Part shown: one piece after another, positions 10,854-21,024 of the stretch
Position numbering within the stretch: the stretch's first letter is position 1
Layout: every line of letters starts with the position of its first letter
Assembly: GCA_021186555.1 (NCBI GenBank)
Contig: JAJKFL010000010.1
Location: 2,075,487 to 2,139,486, forward strand
From: Reticulitermes speratus
Lineage: Eukaryota; Arthropoda; Insecta; Blattodea; Rhinotermitidae
Length of the DNA: 64,000 bases
Direction: 5' to 3'
Notes under the pieces: model-generated
What the model saw: the letters and a program-made list of their open reading frames with translations, nothing else
The model's database searches: none
What the model was told of the DNA's origin: nothing
Translations under genes and position numbers: made by a program

Positions 10854-11165
10854 CGATGGAACAGAGTCCTTCCTGAGAAGCCAACAGCTCCTCAGTTAGT
10901 CAAGAAATTCCCCGCATTTTATGGAACTCAAAGGTTCATTACCGCATTCACAAGAGCCCGCCACCTGTCCCTATCCTGAGCCAGATCAATTCAATCCATA
11001 CCTCCCCATCCCACTTCTTGAATATCCGTTTAATTATTATCGTCCCATCTACGTCTAGGTCTTCTAAGTGGTTTTTTCCCTCGGGTCTCCCCACCAAAAC
11101 CCAGTATGCACCTCTCCTTTCCCCCCATACATGTCACATGACCCGCCCATCTCCTTCTTGATCCG
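10854..11165 (-). mobile_element. Non-LTR retrotransposon 3' end (GRPRRRW family)
   Basis: On + it reads GTCAAGAAATTCCCCGCATT, GGTTCATTACCGCATTCAC, CATCTACGTCTAGGTCTTC, which are complements of the tail conserved at 19.2, 34.9 and 42.5 kb. It encodes a worn [13 protein letters not shown]-type C-terminus on the minus strand. Confidence 0.85.
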
Positions 11166-11335
11166 TATCGCGCCTAAGGTACGGTAAAGTTGTCACTTCA
11201 CGCCATGAAGCGGTCAAGCAGTCATAGAGGAGGCTTTGTGGATTGCTTGACCCTGAAGATTGAGGCACTAAGTCCTTCGAAGCATCGGTAACGCTTTACC
11301 AAGGGACACGGTGAAACATTTCGGAAGACTTACAT
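11166..11335 (+). mobile_element. Lineage 2 hammerhead-like element
   Basis: Carries ACC-CUGAAGA at 11264, a stem near GAGGC...UCCUUC, a mutated GAAGC box and AUC-GGU, so stem I ACC/GGU still pairs. The sequence before it (TTGTCACTTCACGCCATGAAG) is not shared with other copies. Confidence 0.5.
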
Positions 11336-11618
11336 TTTTAAATTGTTGCAAAGTTAATCTTTCGTCCTGAGAAAGACGTGATAAAGAACTCGGCGGACTG
11401 TTGCAGTGTATAAATACTGCAGGCTTCTTGGAGATAGTTGTCTTCATTTACTGAGTCATGTGGAAAGCGTCTCCTAGGCTCTCCGGATATCATATCCACA
11501 TCTCCCCTCGTGCTCAAAAGGCGTCGTGATGACTTTGAACGTGGCGCATTTCATTAAGACTCTGTCTTGCCTTTGACTTCAAAAGTCCCGCATATTACAT
11601 CTTGTCTGTGTGCGTTTG
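11336..11618. other. Unassigned stretch
   Basis: No gene recognised. Confidence 0.4.
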
Positions 11619-11800
11619 CCCCACCTAATAACCAGTGTGCCATTCCACGCACTGTGTAACACTGCACGCACAACCTCTCGCCGTTGGACACCCCACCGTT
11701 GCCAGTGTCAGTCTCCTAGGTGGAATGTTCAAGAAGCAATTTTCCCCAGAAATCAAGTCGAAATCCGTCCCAATACAACGAAATTCCATTTATTATACAG

Positions 11801-11840
11801 AACTACATGTTTCGACCTATTTCAGGTCATCCTTAGTTTT
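11801..11840 (-). ncRNA. Hammerhead-like motif, left arm
   Basis: On the minus strand: box CUAAGGA (G5 to A relative to CUGANGA), U, stem II GACC/GGUC, GAAAC, palindromic CAUG, GUA. Stem I has decayed. The mutated core suggests loss of function. Confidence 0.55.
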
Positions 11841-11883
11841 ACAGTTTGTGTTTAAAACATATTCAGGAAGGAATATGTTTTAA

Positions 11884-12056
11884 ACACAAACTGTGATCGG
11901 TACAGGGTCAAAGCGGTAAAGCGGCCGGGGCGTGGCGTTGACCACCCACCCCTATCTAGCATCGAGGTTAAAGAAAGAGTAGAGCTATACCTCTACTCCT
12001 CCTCTGGGCCTTCATGGCCTGTTCTAGGGTGAACTTTACCTTTACACAAACTGTGA
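11884..12056 (+). mobile_element. SINE family B, 5'-truncated, with 13-bp target duplication
   Basis: The 3' half of family B (GTAAAGCGGCCGGGGCGTGG, GAGTAGAGCTATACCTCTAC, CTTCATGGCCTGTTCTAG) lies at 11897-12043. It is flanked by ACACAAACTGTGA on both sides (11884-11896 and 12044-12056). A perfect 13-bp duplication plus 5' truncation shows integration by target-primed reverse transcription into the older foldback element. Confidence 0.9.
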
Positions 12057-12095
12057 ACCTGAGGATGACCTGAAATAGGTCTAAACATGTTGTTC
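12055..12095 (+). ncRNA. Hammerhead-like motif, right arm
   Basis: Stem I GAAC/GUUC, box CUGAGGA, extra U, stem II GACC/GGUC, box UAAA (G12 changed to U), palindromic CAUG, triplet GUU. Both helices are intact. The G12 change would be expected to impair cleavage. Confidence 0.6.
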
Positions 12096-12205
12096 TGCAT
12101 AATAAATGGAATTTAGTTGTGTTTGGACAGATTTCGACTTGATTTCTGTTCTAATCAAGACAACGCGATGACATCCTTTACAATTAATTTTCCCCACCTA
12201 ATAAC

Positions 12206-12700
12206 AATGAAACGATAAGTCATCATAACCTTAAATGTGTCTCGTTTGTTCCACTGCAGTGACATCATTCATCAGAGCACTCCCTGAGCACATTGCTACG
12301 TTTATTGCGGCTTGGCAAGAGTCTGTAAAGATTCCGTTACGGTAGGAATCGCAACAATCTTTGGGCAGTGTTATGTCCAGTTCCTTGCGACGCTGGTCTG
12401 GAATTGTGACTTGTCGGTTTTACAAAGTCACTTTTGTCTTCACATCTGTCAGCGATGTACTGGGTCGACCAGTACGATTATCGCCATGGATATCCGTTGG
12501 ACCATTTCCGAACCCTCTGTAGCATTTGTTGACATGCTGCACGCTCATTACGTCATCACCGTAGAGCTAGCTCTATTGGCTGTGAATTTCGACACGTTTC
12601 GCCTTTAAAAATCTAATCACACCACTTTGATTTGTATTCAAGATGTTTGAAATTGTACGAGTATTATGATTTTAGTGTGGGTTTTTAGTATGTGTTGTGT
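12206..12700. other. Unassigned stretch
   Basis: The 98-codon frame at 12312-12608 has no recognisable domain or clear codon bias. No other signal. Confidence 0.45.
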
Positions 12701-12704
12701 GTTT

Positions 12705-14000
12705 TGTTATACAGATTTGATATTGTGTGTGTTGTTATTTGTGTTGCTTTGTTTGTGTTTGTGTATTGTACTACTGTGACTTGTGTGTGTTATTTGTGTT
12801 GCTTTGTTTGTGTTTGTGTATTGTACTACTGTGACTTGTGTGTGTTATTTGTGTTGCTTTGTTTGTGTTTGTGTATTGTACTACTGTGACTTGTGTGTGT
12901 TATTTGTGTTGCTTTGTTTGTGTTTGTGTATTGTACTACTGTGACTTGTGTGTGTTATTTGTGTTGCTTTGTTTGTGTTTGTGTATTGTACCACTGTGAC
13001 TTGTGTGTGTTATTTGTGTTGCTTTGTTTGTGTTTGTGTATTGTACTACTGTGACTTGTGTGTGTTATTTGTGTTGCTTTGTTTGTGTTTGTGTATTGTA
13101 CTACTGTGACTTGTGTGTGTTGTTATTTGTCTTGCTTTGTTTGTGTTTGTGTATTGTACTACTGTGACTTGTGTGTGTTATTTGTGTTGCTTTGTTTGTG
13201 TTTGTGTATTGTACTACTGTGACTTGTGTGTGTTATTTGTGTTGCTTTGTTTGTGTTTGTGTATTGTACCACTGTGACTTGTGTGTGTGTGTTGTTATTT
13301 GTCTTGCTTTGCTTGTGTTTGTGTATTGTACTACTGTGACTTGTGTGTGGTTGTTTGTGTTGCTTTGTTTGTGTTTGTGTATTGTACCACTGTGACGTGT
13401 GTGTGTTGTTATTTGTCTTGCTTTGCTTGTGTTTGTGTATTGTACTACTGTGACTTGTGTGTGTGTGTTATTTGTGTTGCTTTGTTTGTGTTTGTGTATT
13501 GTACCACTGTGACTTGTGTGTGTGTGTTGTTATTTGTCTTGCTTTGCTTGTGTTTGTGTATTGTACTACTGTGACTTGTGTGTGTGTGTGGTTTGTGTTG
13601 CTTTGTTTGTGTTTGTGTATTGTACCACTGTGACGTGTGTGTGTGTGTTGTTATTTGTCTTGCTTTGCTTGTGTTTGTGTATTGTACTACTGTGACTTGT
13701 GTGTGTGTATTGTTTGTGTTGCTTTGTTTGTGTTTGTGTATTGTACTACTGTGACTTGTGTGTGTGTGTGTTATTTGTGTTGCTTTGTTTGTGTTTGTGT
13801 ATTGTACTACTGTGACGTGTGTGTGTGTTGTTATTTGTGTTGCTTTGTTTGTGTTTGTGTATTGTACTACTGTGACGTGTGTGTGTGTTGTTATTTGTGT
13901 TGCTTTGTTTGTGTCTGTGTATTGTACTACTGTGACGTGTGTGTGTTGTTATTTGTGTTGCTTTGATTGTGTGTTTGTGTATTGTACTACTGTGACTTGT
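12705..14000 (+). repeat. 55-63-bp GT-rich minisatellite
   Basis: About 22 tandem units, each with TTTGTGTTGCTTTGTTTGTG and TTGTACTACTGTGAC. The first copies have a period of 55 bp (12781 to 12836). Later copies grow by added TG dinucleotides and a GTTGTTATTT variant. The Cys/Val-rich open frames across it are translations of the repeat. Confidence 0.95.
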
Positions 14001-14035
14001 CTCATATCTGGCTGTCTTATGACAGGTTTTGGATC

Positions 14036-14135
14036 TGACATGTACTCGTAGTTGTGTGTGTTGTGCATATGTGTGTGTGTCTGTATGTATGTATGTATGT
14101 ATGTATGTACGTATGTATGTATGTTGTTGCCACTG
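14036..14135 (+). repeat. (TG)n and (TATG)n microsatellite
   Basis: TG-rich run followed by about ten TATG repeats at 14083-14132. Confidence 0.9.
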
Positions 14136-14560
14136 CACATCAACTTGTCCCACGAACAGCATCTCACTGACTGTTGCGCCATCTGTTGCATGCTATCCAC
14201 ACTGCATGTGCTGCTTCCTACCAAAAAATGAAATGCTCGATTGACACACACGTGATCAGTAATACCAGCATGCTGCAAGTGCGAACTTGTGAGGTGGAAT
14301 CGACACTGGCGTCGCTTATCTTACAGTCCTGAAATTTGCATCGTAACAATTTCTAAAGTATGCTACGTCACTCTTGTAATTTTGTGTGTGTAACGTGTAA
14401 GGACTGCTTGGCGGAGGCACGAAACGTCAGAAGTCTTCCCGCCTGATAGCCATTACTGATGAAGCACTGGGGCTAGGCATGTGTGTTATTTATGGACGTA
14501 AGTTACGTTATAAATTTGTCTGCAGATATTACATAAAATATTTATTTATATATGATTCCC
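14136..14560. other. Unassigned stretch
   Basis: No gene. A CGAAACGTCAG near 14420 may be a stray lineage 2 remnant. Confidence 0.4.
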
Positions 14561-14740
14561 GCCTTTTGGAATGTGACGGCACCCCTGGGTAACTAGTACC
14601 CGACGTTTCGGATGAAGGACCCTTGAAGATGAGGCAACATGTTCCTTCGAAACGTCGGGAATCACTAACCAAGCGACGATCATCACGTTGTAGAAGCTTG
14701 GAATACCCGCTTACAACGTTCTGAAAACTTCAACAGTCGC
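14561..14740. mobile_element. Lineage 2 hammerhead-like hairpin
   Basis: Inverted cores CCCGACGTTTCGG (14600) and CCTTCGAAACGTCGGG (14652) face each other across ACCCTTGAAGATGAGGC. The right arm shows stem I CCC/GGG, stem II GAGG/CCUUC and GAAAC-GUC, but the first box reads UUGAAGA rather than CUGAAGA. Confidence 0.6.
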
Positions 14741-14774
14741 ATTTATTTGTGTGTTTGGAAATTACAATTGTAGC

Positions 14775-15015
14775 TGTGAGGATAATATTAAAATTGATCT
14801 TAAAGTAACTAGATTGAAGAGGACATGGAGTGGATTGATCTGGTGTAGAATACGGATAAGTAGCCGGCTTTTGTGATATCGGTAATGAACCTTTGGGTTT
14901 TATAAAAGGAGAGGAATTTTGTGACTAGTTGGGGAAGTGTTAGCTTCTCAAGAGGTACTAAGCTCCGTGTACTTGGTTGGTCGTTTGGTTAGTTAGTTAG
15001 TTAGTTAGTTAGATG
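14775..15015 (+). mobile_element. Non-LTR retrotransposon 3' end with (TTAG)n tail
   Basis: Worn copy: GAGGATAATATTAAAATTGA, GGTAATGAACCTTTGGGTTT, GTTAGCTTCTCAAGAGG, then a GGTTAGTTAGTTAG tail at 14989-15013. Confidence 0.8.
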
Positions 15016-16699
15016 TGTATACAAACCTTATGGGACTGTGAAGAGCTGAGGCCATATCTACTACACGTGCCTAATGTGTTGTGAATCTGTGTTTGTAGAT
15101 ATTATGAAAACCACGAATTACAAAACTTTAGACGCATTAATTTATATTTACCAAATAGATTTAAGAGTTCTTACGAAGAGTTCCATACAACAGCTTCGTA
15201 TTGTCTTCCCAGAATGCCTTGTTTCAGAAAATTAAGCTTCTACAGGGCGTTTCTTTTCTAATTCCTGCGAGTACGCCAGATTTATCGCATAGGAAGCCTG
15301 CATTCTCCGTCACATACCTTGACAGCTGCCGTGCTCATGTACACGATAAAATATGCTCTGTAGATCGCCACAGAACGTGATGGTAGTCTAGGCTTACTGG
15401 TGTAGGAACTGAGCTCATTGGCATGTAATTAATGTGGCGTGAACTGTAAAAGAGGTTGGTAGTATTGTTTTCAAGCCATTAGTATGTCAGTTCTTGTGAT
15501 CTTCCTTCCTACTTGTAATTCTGTAGTGGAAACACCGTGTTTCAAAGTTCGTACCTCTGACACTGTGGCCTTTTTCAGAGAGTTTCGCTGTGCCAAAGTG
15601 TGCCAAAGTGGTCCTTTCCGTCATAAAAGGAGACCGCCTCAAACTTCTCTGATACACTAAAATTTCGCCCCTTTAATCTCCATCCAAGTTCATAAGGCTC
15701 AGTCATTTCTGACGAGGTACTGCAGATGCGGTCACTTTGAAATGGGACGGATTGAATTGGTAATTTCCCGAACATGTCTCCTCAAAGTGACTTCCCTGTA
15801 TCACCGGAACTGAAGTATTTTCAGTAGCTACAAGAACGTGTGTCTAGTTTCCGCTTAAGTTGTACAGGCTGCTTTGAATATGCATGCGATTGACTGGGTT
15901 AACCTCTCTTATGTACCTTTGTGCATCTTCTTACCTTTATACCAAAGTATCAGCGTTATGTTCAGTGGTAACGTTGGACAACACTAAGAGATTGGAACTA
16001 CGCCCTCAGGTTGACTTCCCTGTCAGACGATATAAACAAAAAGTTTGAATACATTTAGGGGACTATAATCCTTTAAGAAGACCGCGACTGCGCGCGAACG
16101 GTACGCGCCGGTCAGGCCGTGGCCTTTTCGTCAATGTCCACGAGGAAGCCGGAAAAAGCCGAACCGCTTCGAAACACACCATTTCCCTTATAGACCCTAA
16201 GAAACCCCGTATTTAAGTTCACACATACAGGATTTTGTGCCATACGTAATTGTTGTGTACTTGGAAAATGAAATTTGAAGCGTTCGCAGGCGGCACTGCG
16301 TGTTTACTGTGACAGTTAGGAGGAAGTGTATGTGTGAAGTGGCCTAACTGCATCCAGGTGGAAACGATTGGACGAGGTGTAATTTAATATATACTTTTGA
16401 ACTGCTTTGTTTGGGGTTTTGTACACTGGACTTAGTGTTTGTTTATTGCAAATTGGCCTACGCACTGGTTGTTACAAAACACTGTACACCACAGAGCCAA
16501 CTCAACAGAGTTAGATATTTTTTTCATTTTATTTTGTCGCTGTAGAGAACAGTTGCAAATGTACGCCATATATCTTAATATGGTTAATGTTCTGTGTTAT
16601 GTGTTCAACTTTGTACGGTCAGGCATGTTTGAGAAATTTGAACGTCGTGGAGTGTTTCGTGTTTAAGGTTCAAGCAGTGTATTAAGTACTCTCCTTGGA
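15016..16699. other. Unassigned 1.7-kb stretch
   Basis: No domain-bearing frame and no array. One of the longer stretches without an identified repeat. The 66-codon frame at 15575-15775 (minus) and 75-codon frame at 16439-16666 (plus) are not supported as genes. Confidence 0.45.
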
Positions 16700-16830
16700 C
16701 TGCTTCGCCATTGAAAATCAACGCACTGCCGTCCTTCGAAACGTCGGGAACCACTTACCGAACGACAGGGTGTCACATCCCGGTAGACCTGCATTATCAG
16801 GAACAACGTTCTGAGAAACTGAGACCTCGC
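16700..16830 (+). mobile_element. Lineage 2 hammerhead-like 3' half
   Basis: GTCCTTCGAAACGTCGGGAA followed by CACTTACCGAACGACAGGG and GGAACAACGTTCTGAGAAAC. Only the part downstream of stem II's 3' strand remains. Confidence 0.5.
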
Positions 16831-17159
16831 AAGGCAAAATTACTGAACATACAAAGGAGCTACATAGTGTGAATATGTGCAGGCCTTGTGCCATCTGTCT
16901 ACCAGTCTGCAGCAAGTTGTCTTGTTTTACGCCCTAGTTGCGTTCCTGCAAATCTTGGCATAATGAAAAAGGCGTAAATAAATGATAATATTCCGTTAAG
17001 AAAACAAGGCAGGCAATGTAGTATAACGTAACACTGAGGCGCGTTCGCCTAACCCCTTTTGCCGTGGAAAAGCAATAAGTATTACATGTATTTGAGTGTG
17101 TGTCTGTAGCATTAGTTATACAGCATGCAAAGCGCATGCGCCGTATTATATTGTCGTTT
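16831..17159. other. Unassigned stretch
   Basis: Nothing recognised. Confidence 0.4.
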
Positions 17160-17570
17160 GTGGTCTGTCTGGCTGTACCATATTTTTCTACATTATCTCA
17201 TAAACGGCCACGATTTTCGAAAAAAAAATTATAGAACATAAAATGTGTGTTTTGATTTTCTCTACAACTTTTGTCTGAAACATTTCTCAGTCTAAGAAGA
17301 ATTCAGCGAGATAATATCATAAATATGCGTAGGTCTTCTGTGAAGTCCGTTATTATTGTTAGATTTTAATGAAACTTGAATTTTCTCGACAGATTTTCAA
17401 AAAATACTCCCAATATAAAATTTCATGAAAATCCGACCAGGGGGAGCCGAGTTGTTCCATACGGACGGACGGTCGGACAGACAGACACACATGACGAAGC
17501 TAATAGTCGCTTTTCGGAATTTTGCAAACGCCCCCTAAAAGGCTTAAATAAACGAGCCAAAGGGCTTTAA
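17160..17570 (+). repeat. Old interspersed repeat, class uncertain
   Basis: TTTCATGAAAATCCGACCAG followed by a degenerate GGACGGACGGTCGGACAGAC tract resembles a dispersed arthropod repeat with a GACA-rich end. I cannot assign a class from one copy. Confidence 0.35.
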
Positions 17571-18129
17571 ACCGAAAATCAAGAGAGCGCAAATAAAGAC
17601 GTGTAAATTGGAATGGGGCGTTTAAACAAAGAGGTGTAAAACAAACAAGTGTAAAACAGGGCCCTTGTGTACACTCCATTTCTCGTTATGTCCGCTGAAC
17701 ATGCGAGCGAAATGAATCCGAAGCATTGCTGTATGTTTAGTTCTGTTTTGACTGCTGTGCTGTTCAGAACTGTACGGTAGATCTCCTGGTGTCTGGTGTT
17801 AAGAAGATAAGAGATGTTCAACTTTCCGCTCTGTAGGAGCGGATCGTTGCTTGATGCTCTGTGGTGGCTCCATCTTAATTGCTGTTTCCGCTACTGGACG
17901 GGTGGAATGTTAGCTGGGGTCTCGCCTATTAAACGGGGATTTCTCCTGCTTGATACGAATTGTGTACACAAGAGACTGGGCCCTCTGACCCTTCTAAAAT
18001 TCGGTCTCTCACCCTGAGGGAAAAGAGAAGTCCTATATGGCGTGTGTGTTTGTGTGTTTTAGAGTCGAGTGTTGGGAATATCTGGCTTATAAGTGGGGGT
18101 ACGTAGCAGATAAATGGAGAAAATTACGT
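17571..18129. other. Unassigned stretch
   Basis: Short frames only, no domain. Confidence 0.4.
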
Positions 18130-18430
18130 AGCGAGGAGCTTCATAAGATCTGCGCTGTTCTGGGATATTACGCAGCGTCGAGTGGTAATCCTTTACCGAC
18201 GTTTCGGAACAACGTATCTGTCCCATCTTCAAGGGTCAAGACGTCCAAGAAAAAAAACCGGCAAGACAGTACGCAGTTTATTTAGGGGACTTCTTGACCC
18301 TTGAATATGGGATCGATACGTTGTCCCGAAACGTTGGTAAAGGATTACCACTCGGCGCTGCATAATATCCCAGAAGAGCGCAGATCTTATCAACATCGCG
18401 GCGGAAGACTGAAATCACGAGGAGCCCCAC
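18130..18430. mobile_element. Lineage 2 foldback element, both arms
   Basis: The left arm runs from ATCTGCGCTGTTCTGGG through the minus-strand core near 18199 to AAGGGTCAAGACGTCCAAG. The right arm mirrors it from CTTGACCCTTGAATATGGG to GAAGAGCGCAGATC and ends ATCGCGGCGGAAGACTGAAA. The loop is about 60 bp. The right arm keeps stem I ACC/GGU and stem II GGGAU/GUCCC. Confidence 0.7.
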
Positions 18431-18499
18431 AGTTTGGTCACTTTGCACAGTTTGTTGCAGAGATTAAAACAAAAATAATAAATTTTCTGGTACATGTAG

Positions 18500-18745
18500 G
18501 ACGGATTGATGAAGTTAGAGGCGCATAAAAATGTCGCAAAATACCATGAGAAGCGCATATTTGGGAGATCCAGTGTTAGATGGAAGAATATTACTAAAGT
18601 TGATCTAGAGCTGTAGGGCCAGGAAGTGTTGACTAGCCCGGCAGGTAGTCCAGTGTCAGGTTTTTGTATGAATACGTTAACAGTTATTTGTGTCTGCATA
18701 ATGGATGGGAATTTCTTGACCAGCTGAGTTTCCAAGTGCCTGCCA
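18500..18745 (+). mobile_element. Highly worn non-LTR retrotransposon 3' end
   Basis: GTTAGATGGAAGAATATTAC, then GGGAATTTCTTGACCAGCTGA. Many changes relative to the 19.2-kb copy. Confidence 0.5.
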
Positions 18746-18867
18746 TGCTGTTAGTAGGCGTAGGATTAAAGGAGTTCCGTAATCGCAAAACCAAGTCTTC
18801 TGACATGATGCTTTTTTGTTGAGCGAGTCTTTTTGGTGTTTCGAACCCTGAAGATGACGGCATTTTG

Positions 18868-19180
18868 ATATCACTCGACAATTAAACCAACAAATGCACT
18901 TTATTTCTTCAGCATGTCCAGTAACCCTACATATCTTTCGGCTGCAATAGAGCCATCATCAGGGGTTCAAGGTCACGTTCACTTCAACATTCATTAATCC
19001 ATTTGGTATCACCACATATACACCACAATGTATGTCAAGTATCTGTTAACAGTTGGTAACACTCACTGTTACCGTTTATTCAACCTTATCTTTTAGATGT
19101 CTTGGCGTGGGTTGTTTTCATCGTTGGGTTAAAAGCGTAAAAAATGATAATACAATGTCATTAAAAAATTATTAAAAATT
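18868..19180 (-). mobile_element. Penelope/retrozyme-like fragment
   Basis: Starts near AAACCAACAAATGCACTTTA, a start-like block also seen at 28.1 and 24.5 kb, and holds the hammerhead-like motif at 18923-18966. The remainder is AT-rich and non-coding. The 3' limit is uncertain. Confidence 0.55.
18923..18966 (-). ncRNA. Hammerhead-ribozyme-like motif
   Basis: Minus strand: stem I AACCC/GGGUU, CUGAUGA, extra U, stem II GGCU/AGCC, GAAA, then GAUAUG in place of CAUAUG (first stem III pair lost), GUA. The stem sequences differ from the other copies but still pair. Confidence 0.65.
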
Positions 19181-19227
19181 GTTGGCAATTGGTTTGTGTA
19201 CAAATAGTGTTGTACTCATCACCAAAT

Positions 19228-19570
19228 ATTATTCGGGTGATCAAATCGAGAAGAATGAGGTGGGCGGGGCATGTAGTACGTATGGGTGAGGGGAGAGGTG
19301 CATACAGGGTTTTGGTGGGGAGACCTGAGGGAAGGAGACCACTTGGAAGACCCAGGCGTAGATGGGAGGATAATATTAAAATGGATCTTCAAGAAGTGGG
19401 ATGGGAGGCATGGACTGGATTGATATGGCTAAGGATAGGGACAGGTGGCGGGCTGTTGTGAGTGCGGTAATGAACCTTCGGGTTCCATAAAACGCGGGGA
19501 ATTTCTTGACTAGGTGACGACCTGTTAGCTTCTCAAGAAGGACTCTGCTACGTGGAGTTAGTTAGTGTTT
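19228..19570 (+). pseudogene. Non-LTR retrotransposon reverse transcriptase C-terminus (best + copy)
   Basis: The clearest + copy of the family. Reading from 19252, the frame encodes [20 protein letters not shown], then [20 protein letters not shown], the C-terminal tail typical of non-LTR (RTE/Jockey-like) reverse transcriptases. A frameshift after GWEAW displaces the expected [12 protein letters not shown] segment into another frame. The 3' untranslated part runs through AACGCGGGGAATTTCTTGAC to CTCAAGAAGGACTCTGC. The element is strongly 5'-truncated, as is usual for target-primed insertions. Confidence 0.88.
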
Positions 19571-20099
19571 TGTCCGAGCCCTGTTTTTGTTGTTAGTGTC
19601 TTGTGGCATTATGATCTTTAGAAAAGTCGGTAAATGTAAGTCGACACGGCCTAACGCCCAAGAATCCCTGCATCTTCAGCAACACCACTGCCAGAACCTC
19701 AAATCTCTCTTTCCCTAATTGGCCACTAAGAGGACTGCAGTGAATTGTGTGGGTCTGACGTTTAAAAGGGGTTTTGATAACTTACAAAAATGTCTGGAAG
19801 CAGCATAAGCAGTGACGCAGTGACTGCACGCGTGTTGTTCCGGGGATTTTTAAAACTCCATTAGGGCATTAGGACTTACGAGCATGCAAGGTGCTTAGGT
19901 TCGGTTATCAGCAGAGTGGTGCTTGAGGTGGCTACCCTCTGAATGACTTGTGGCGTCATGACGGTGGGGGGTGGGGTACGGGGGTGCTCGGGTGAGCGAG
20001 AAATGTTGGGCGACATGGAATGGTGGGTTATCTGAGTGTCTCTGTCTTACACACCTGGATGTGTCTTGGTTTAATGACAGCATACCTTGTATACCTTGT
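19571..20099. other. Unassigned stretch
   Basis: No gene. G-rich around 19965-19985. Confidence 0.4.
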
Positions 20100-20320
20100 C
20101 AACTAACTACATGGACTACAGTCCTTCCTGAAAAGGTAGTAGTTCCTGAGAGAGTCAGGAATTTCCCAGCATTTTGTGTAACCCGAAGATCCATTACCGT
20201 TTTCAAAACAGCCCGCCACTTGTTCTTATCCTGAGCCAGATCAGTCTACTCCATGCCTTCTCATCCTGTGTCTTGAAGATCCATTTTAGTATTACGTGTT
20301 GTTTCGACTTCTTTTGGGTC
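20100..20320 (-). mobile_element. Non-LTR retrotransposon 3' end
   Basis: On +: CTAACTACATGGACTACAGT, then AGTCAGGAATTTCCCAGC, ATCCATTACCGTTTTCAAAA and TATCCTGAGCCAGATCAGT. Complement of the family tail, moderately worn. Confidence 0.8.
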
Positions 20321-20322
20321 CG

Positions 20323-20462
20323 TGCCATGACTGAGGCGGTTAGTCTACAGCCTCTCACCGCGGAAGCCCGGGTTCGTTGCCAGGTCATTGCATGTAGAAT
20401 TTTTTTGTGGACAGAGTGGCACTGAGACAGGTTTGCCTCCCAGTCATTCCACAGTTGCTCCA
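20323..20462 (+). mobile_element. SINE family E, 5' part
   Basis: Head ATGACTGAGGCGGTTAGTC with a worn B box (GGGTTCGTTGCC), then GGACAGAGTGGCACTGAGAC. The 3' end is missing. Confidence 0.75.
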
Positions 20463-20477
20463 TATTCATTCATTCTC

Positions 20478-20728
20478 TCTCTTTTTTTAATGGCTCGACA
20501 GCCCCTTGGGGGCCTAGGCCGCCTCATTGTCGGGGCTTCACCATCACACTCAGAGACTCGGTAGGACTCCTCTGGACGAGTGACCAGCTCGTCGCAGAGA
20601 CCTCTACCTGACAACACACAACACCCACAACAGACAGACATTCATGCCCCCGGCGAGATTCGAACCCACAATCCCAGCAAGCGAACGGCCTTAGACCCAC
20701 ACCTTAGACCGCGCGGCCACTGGGTTCA
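20478..20728 (-). mobile_element. SINE family A, full length (first of a tandem pair)
   Basis: On + it starts with a T-run and ATGGCTCGACAGCCCCTTGG and ends with the tRNA-like head complement (GAGATTCGAACCCACAATCC, TTAGACCGCGCGGCCACTGG). It is immediately followed by a second family A copy. Confidence 0.93.
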
Positions 20729-20735
20729 GCATTCA

Positions 20736-21024
20736 TTCCTCTCTTTTTTTTTTCCTATGGCTCGACAGCCCCTTTTCGGGTGCCTAGGCCTCCTCATTTC
20801 GACGCTTCACGATCACACATTTTTAGACACACGACACTCGGTAGGACTCCTCTGGACGAGTGACCAGCCCGTCGCAGAGACCTCTCTACCTGACAACACA
20901 CAACACTCACAACAGACAGACATCCATGACCCCGGCGGGATTCGAACCCACAATCCCAGCAAGCGAGCGGCCGCAGACCCACGCCTTAGACCGCACGGCC
21001 ACTGGGATCGGCTCGTTCCTCTCT
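20736..21024 (-). mobile_element. SINE family A, full length (second of a tandem pair), with target duplication
   Basis: Same structure as its neighbour at about 20742-21013. TTCCTCTCTT-like sequence lies on both sides (near 20736 and 21016), consistent with a short target-site duplication, so this copy inserted on its own and did not arise by tandem duplication. Confidence 0.9.

Larger units (their letters stand above)
11734..12172. mobile_element. Foldback Penelope/retrozyme-like element split by a SINE
   Basis: The left arm (GAAATCAAGTCGAAATC to CACAAACTGTGA) and right arm (CACAAACTGTGA to GATTTCGACTTGATTTC) are inverted copies of about 150 bp. Each carries a hammerhead-like motif. The centre holds a short perfect hairpin around 11863-11884 (ACATATTC / GAATATGT) and a SINE at 11897-12043. 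Confidence 0.75.

Noticed and set aside
13171-13966. Cys/Val-rich repetitive proteins that look like a membrane or metallothionein-type peptide
   Set aside because: Direct translation of a GT-rich minisatellite in more than one frame.
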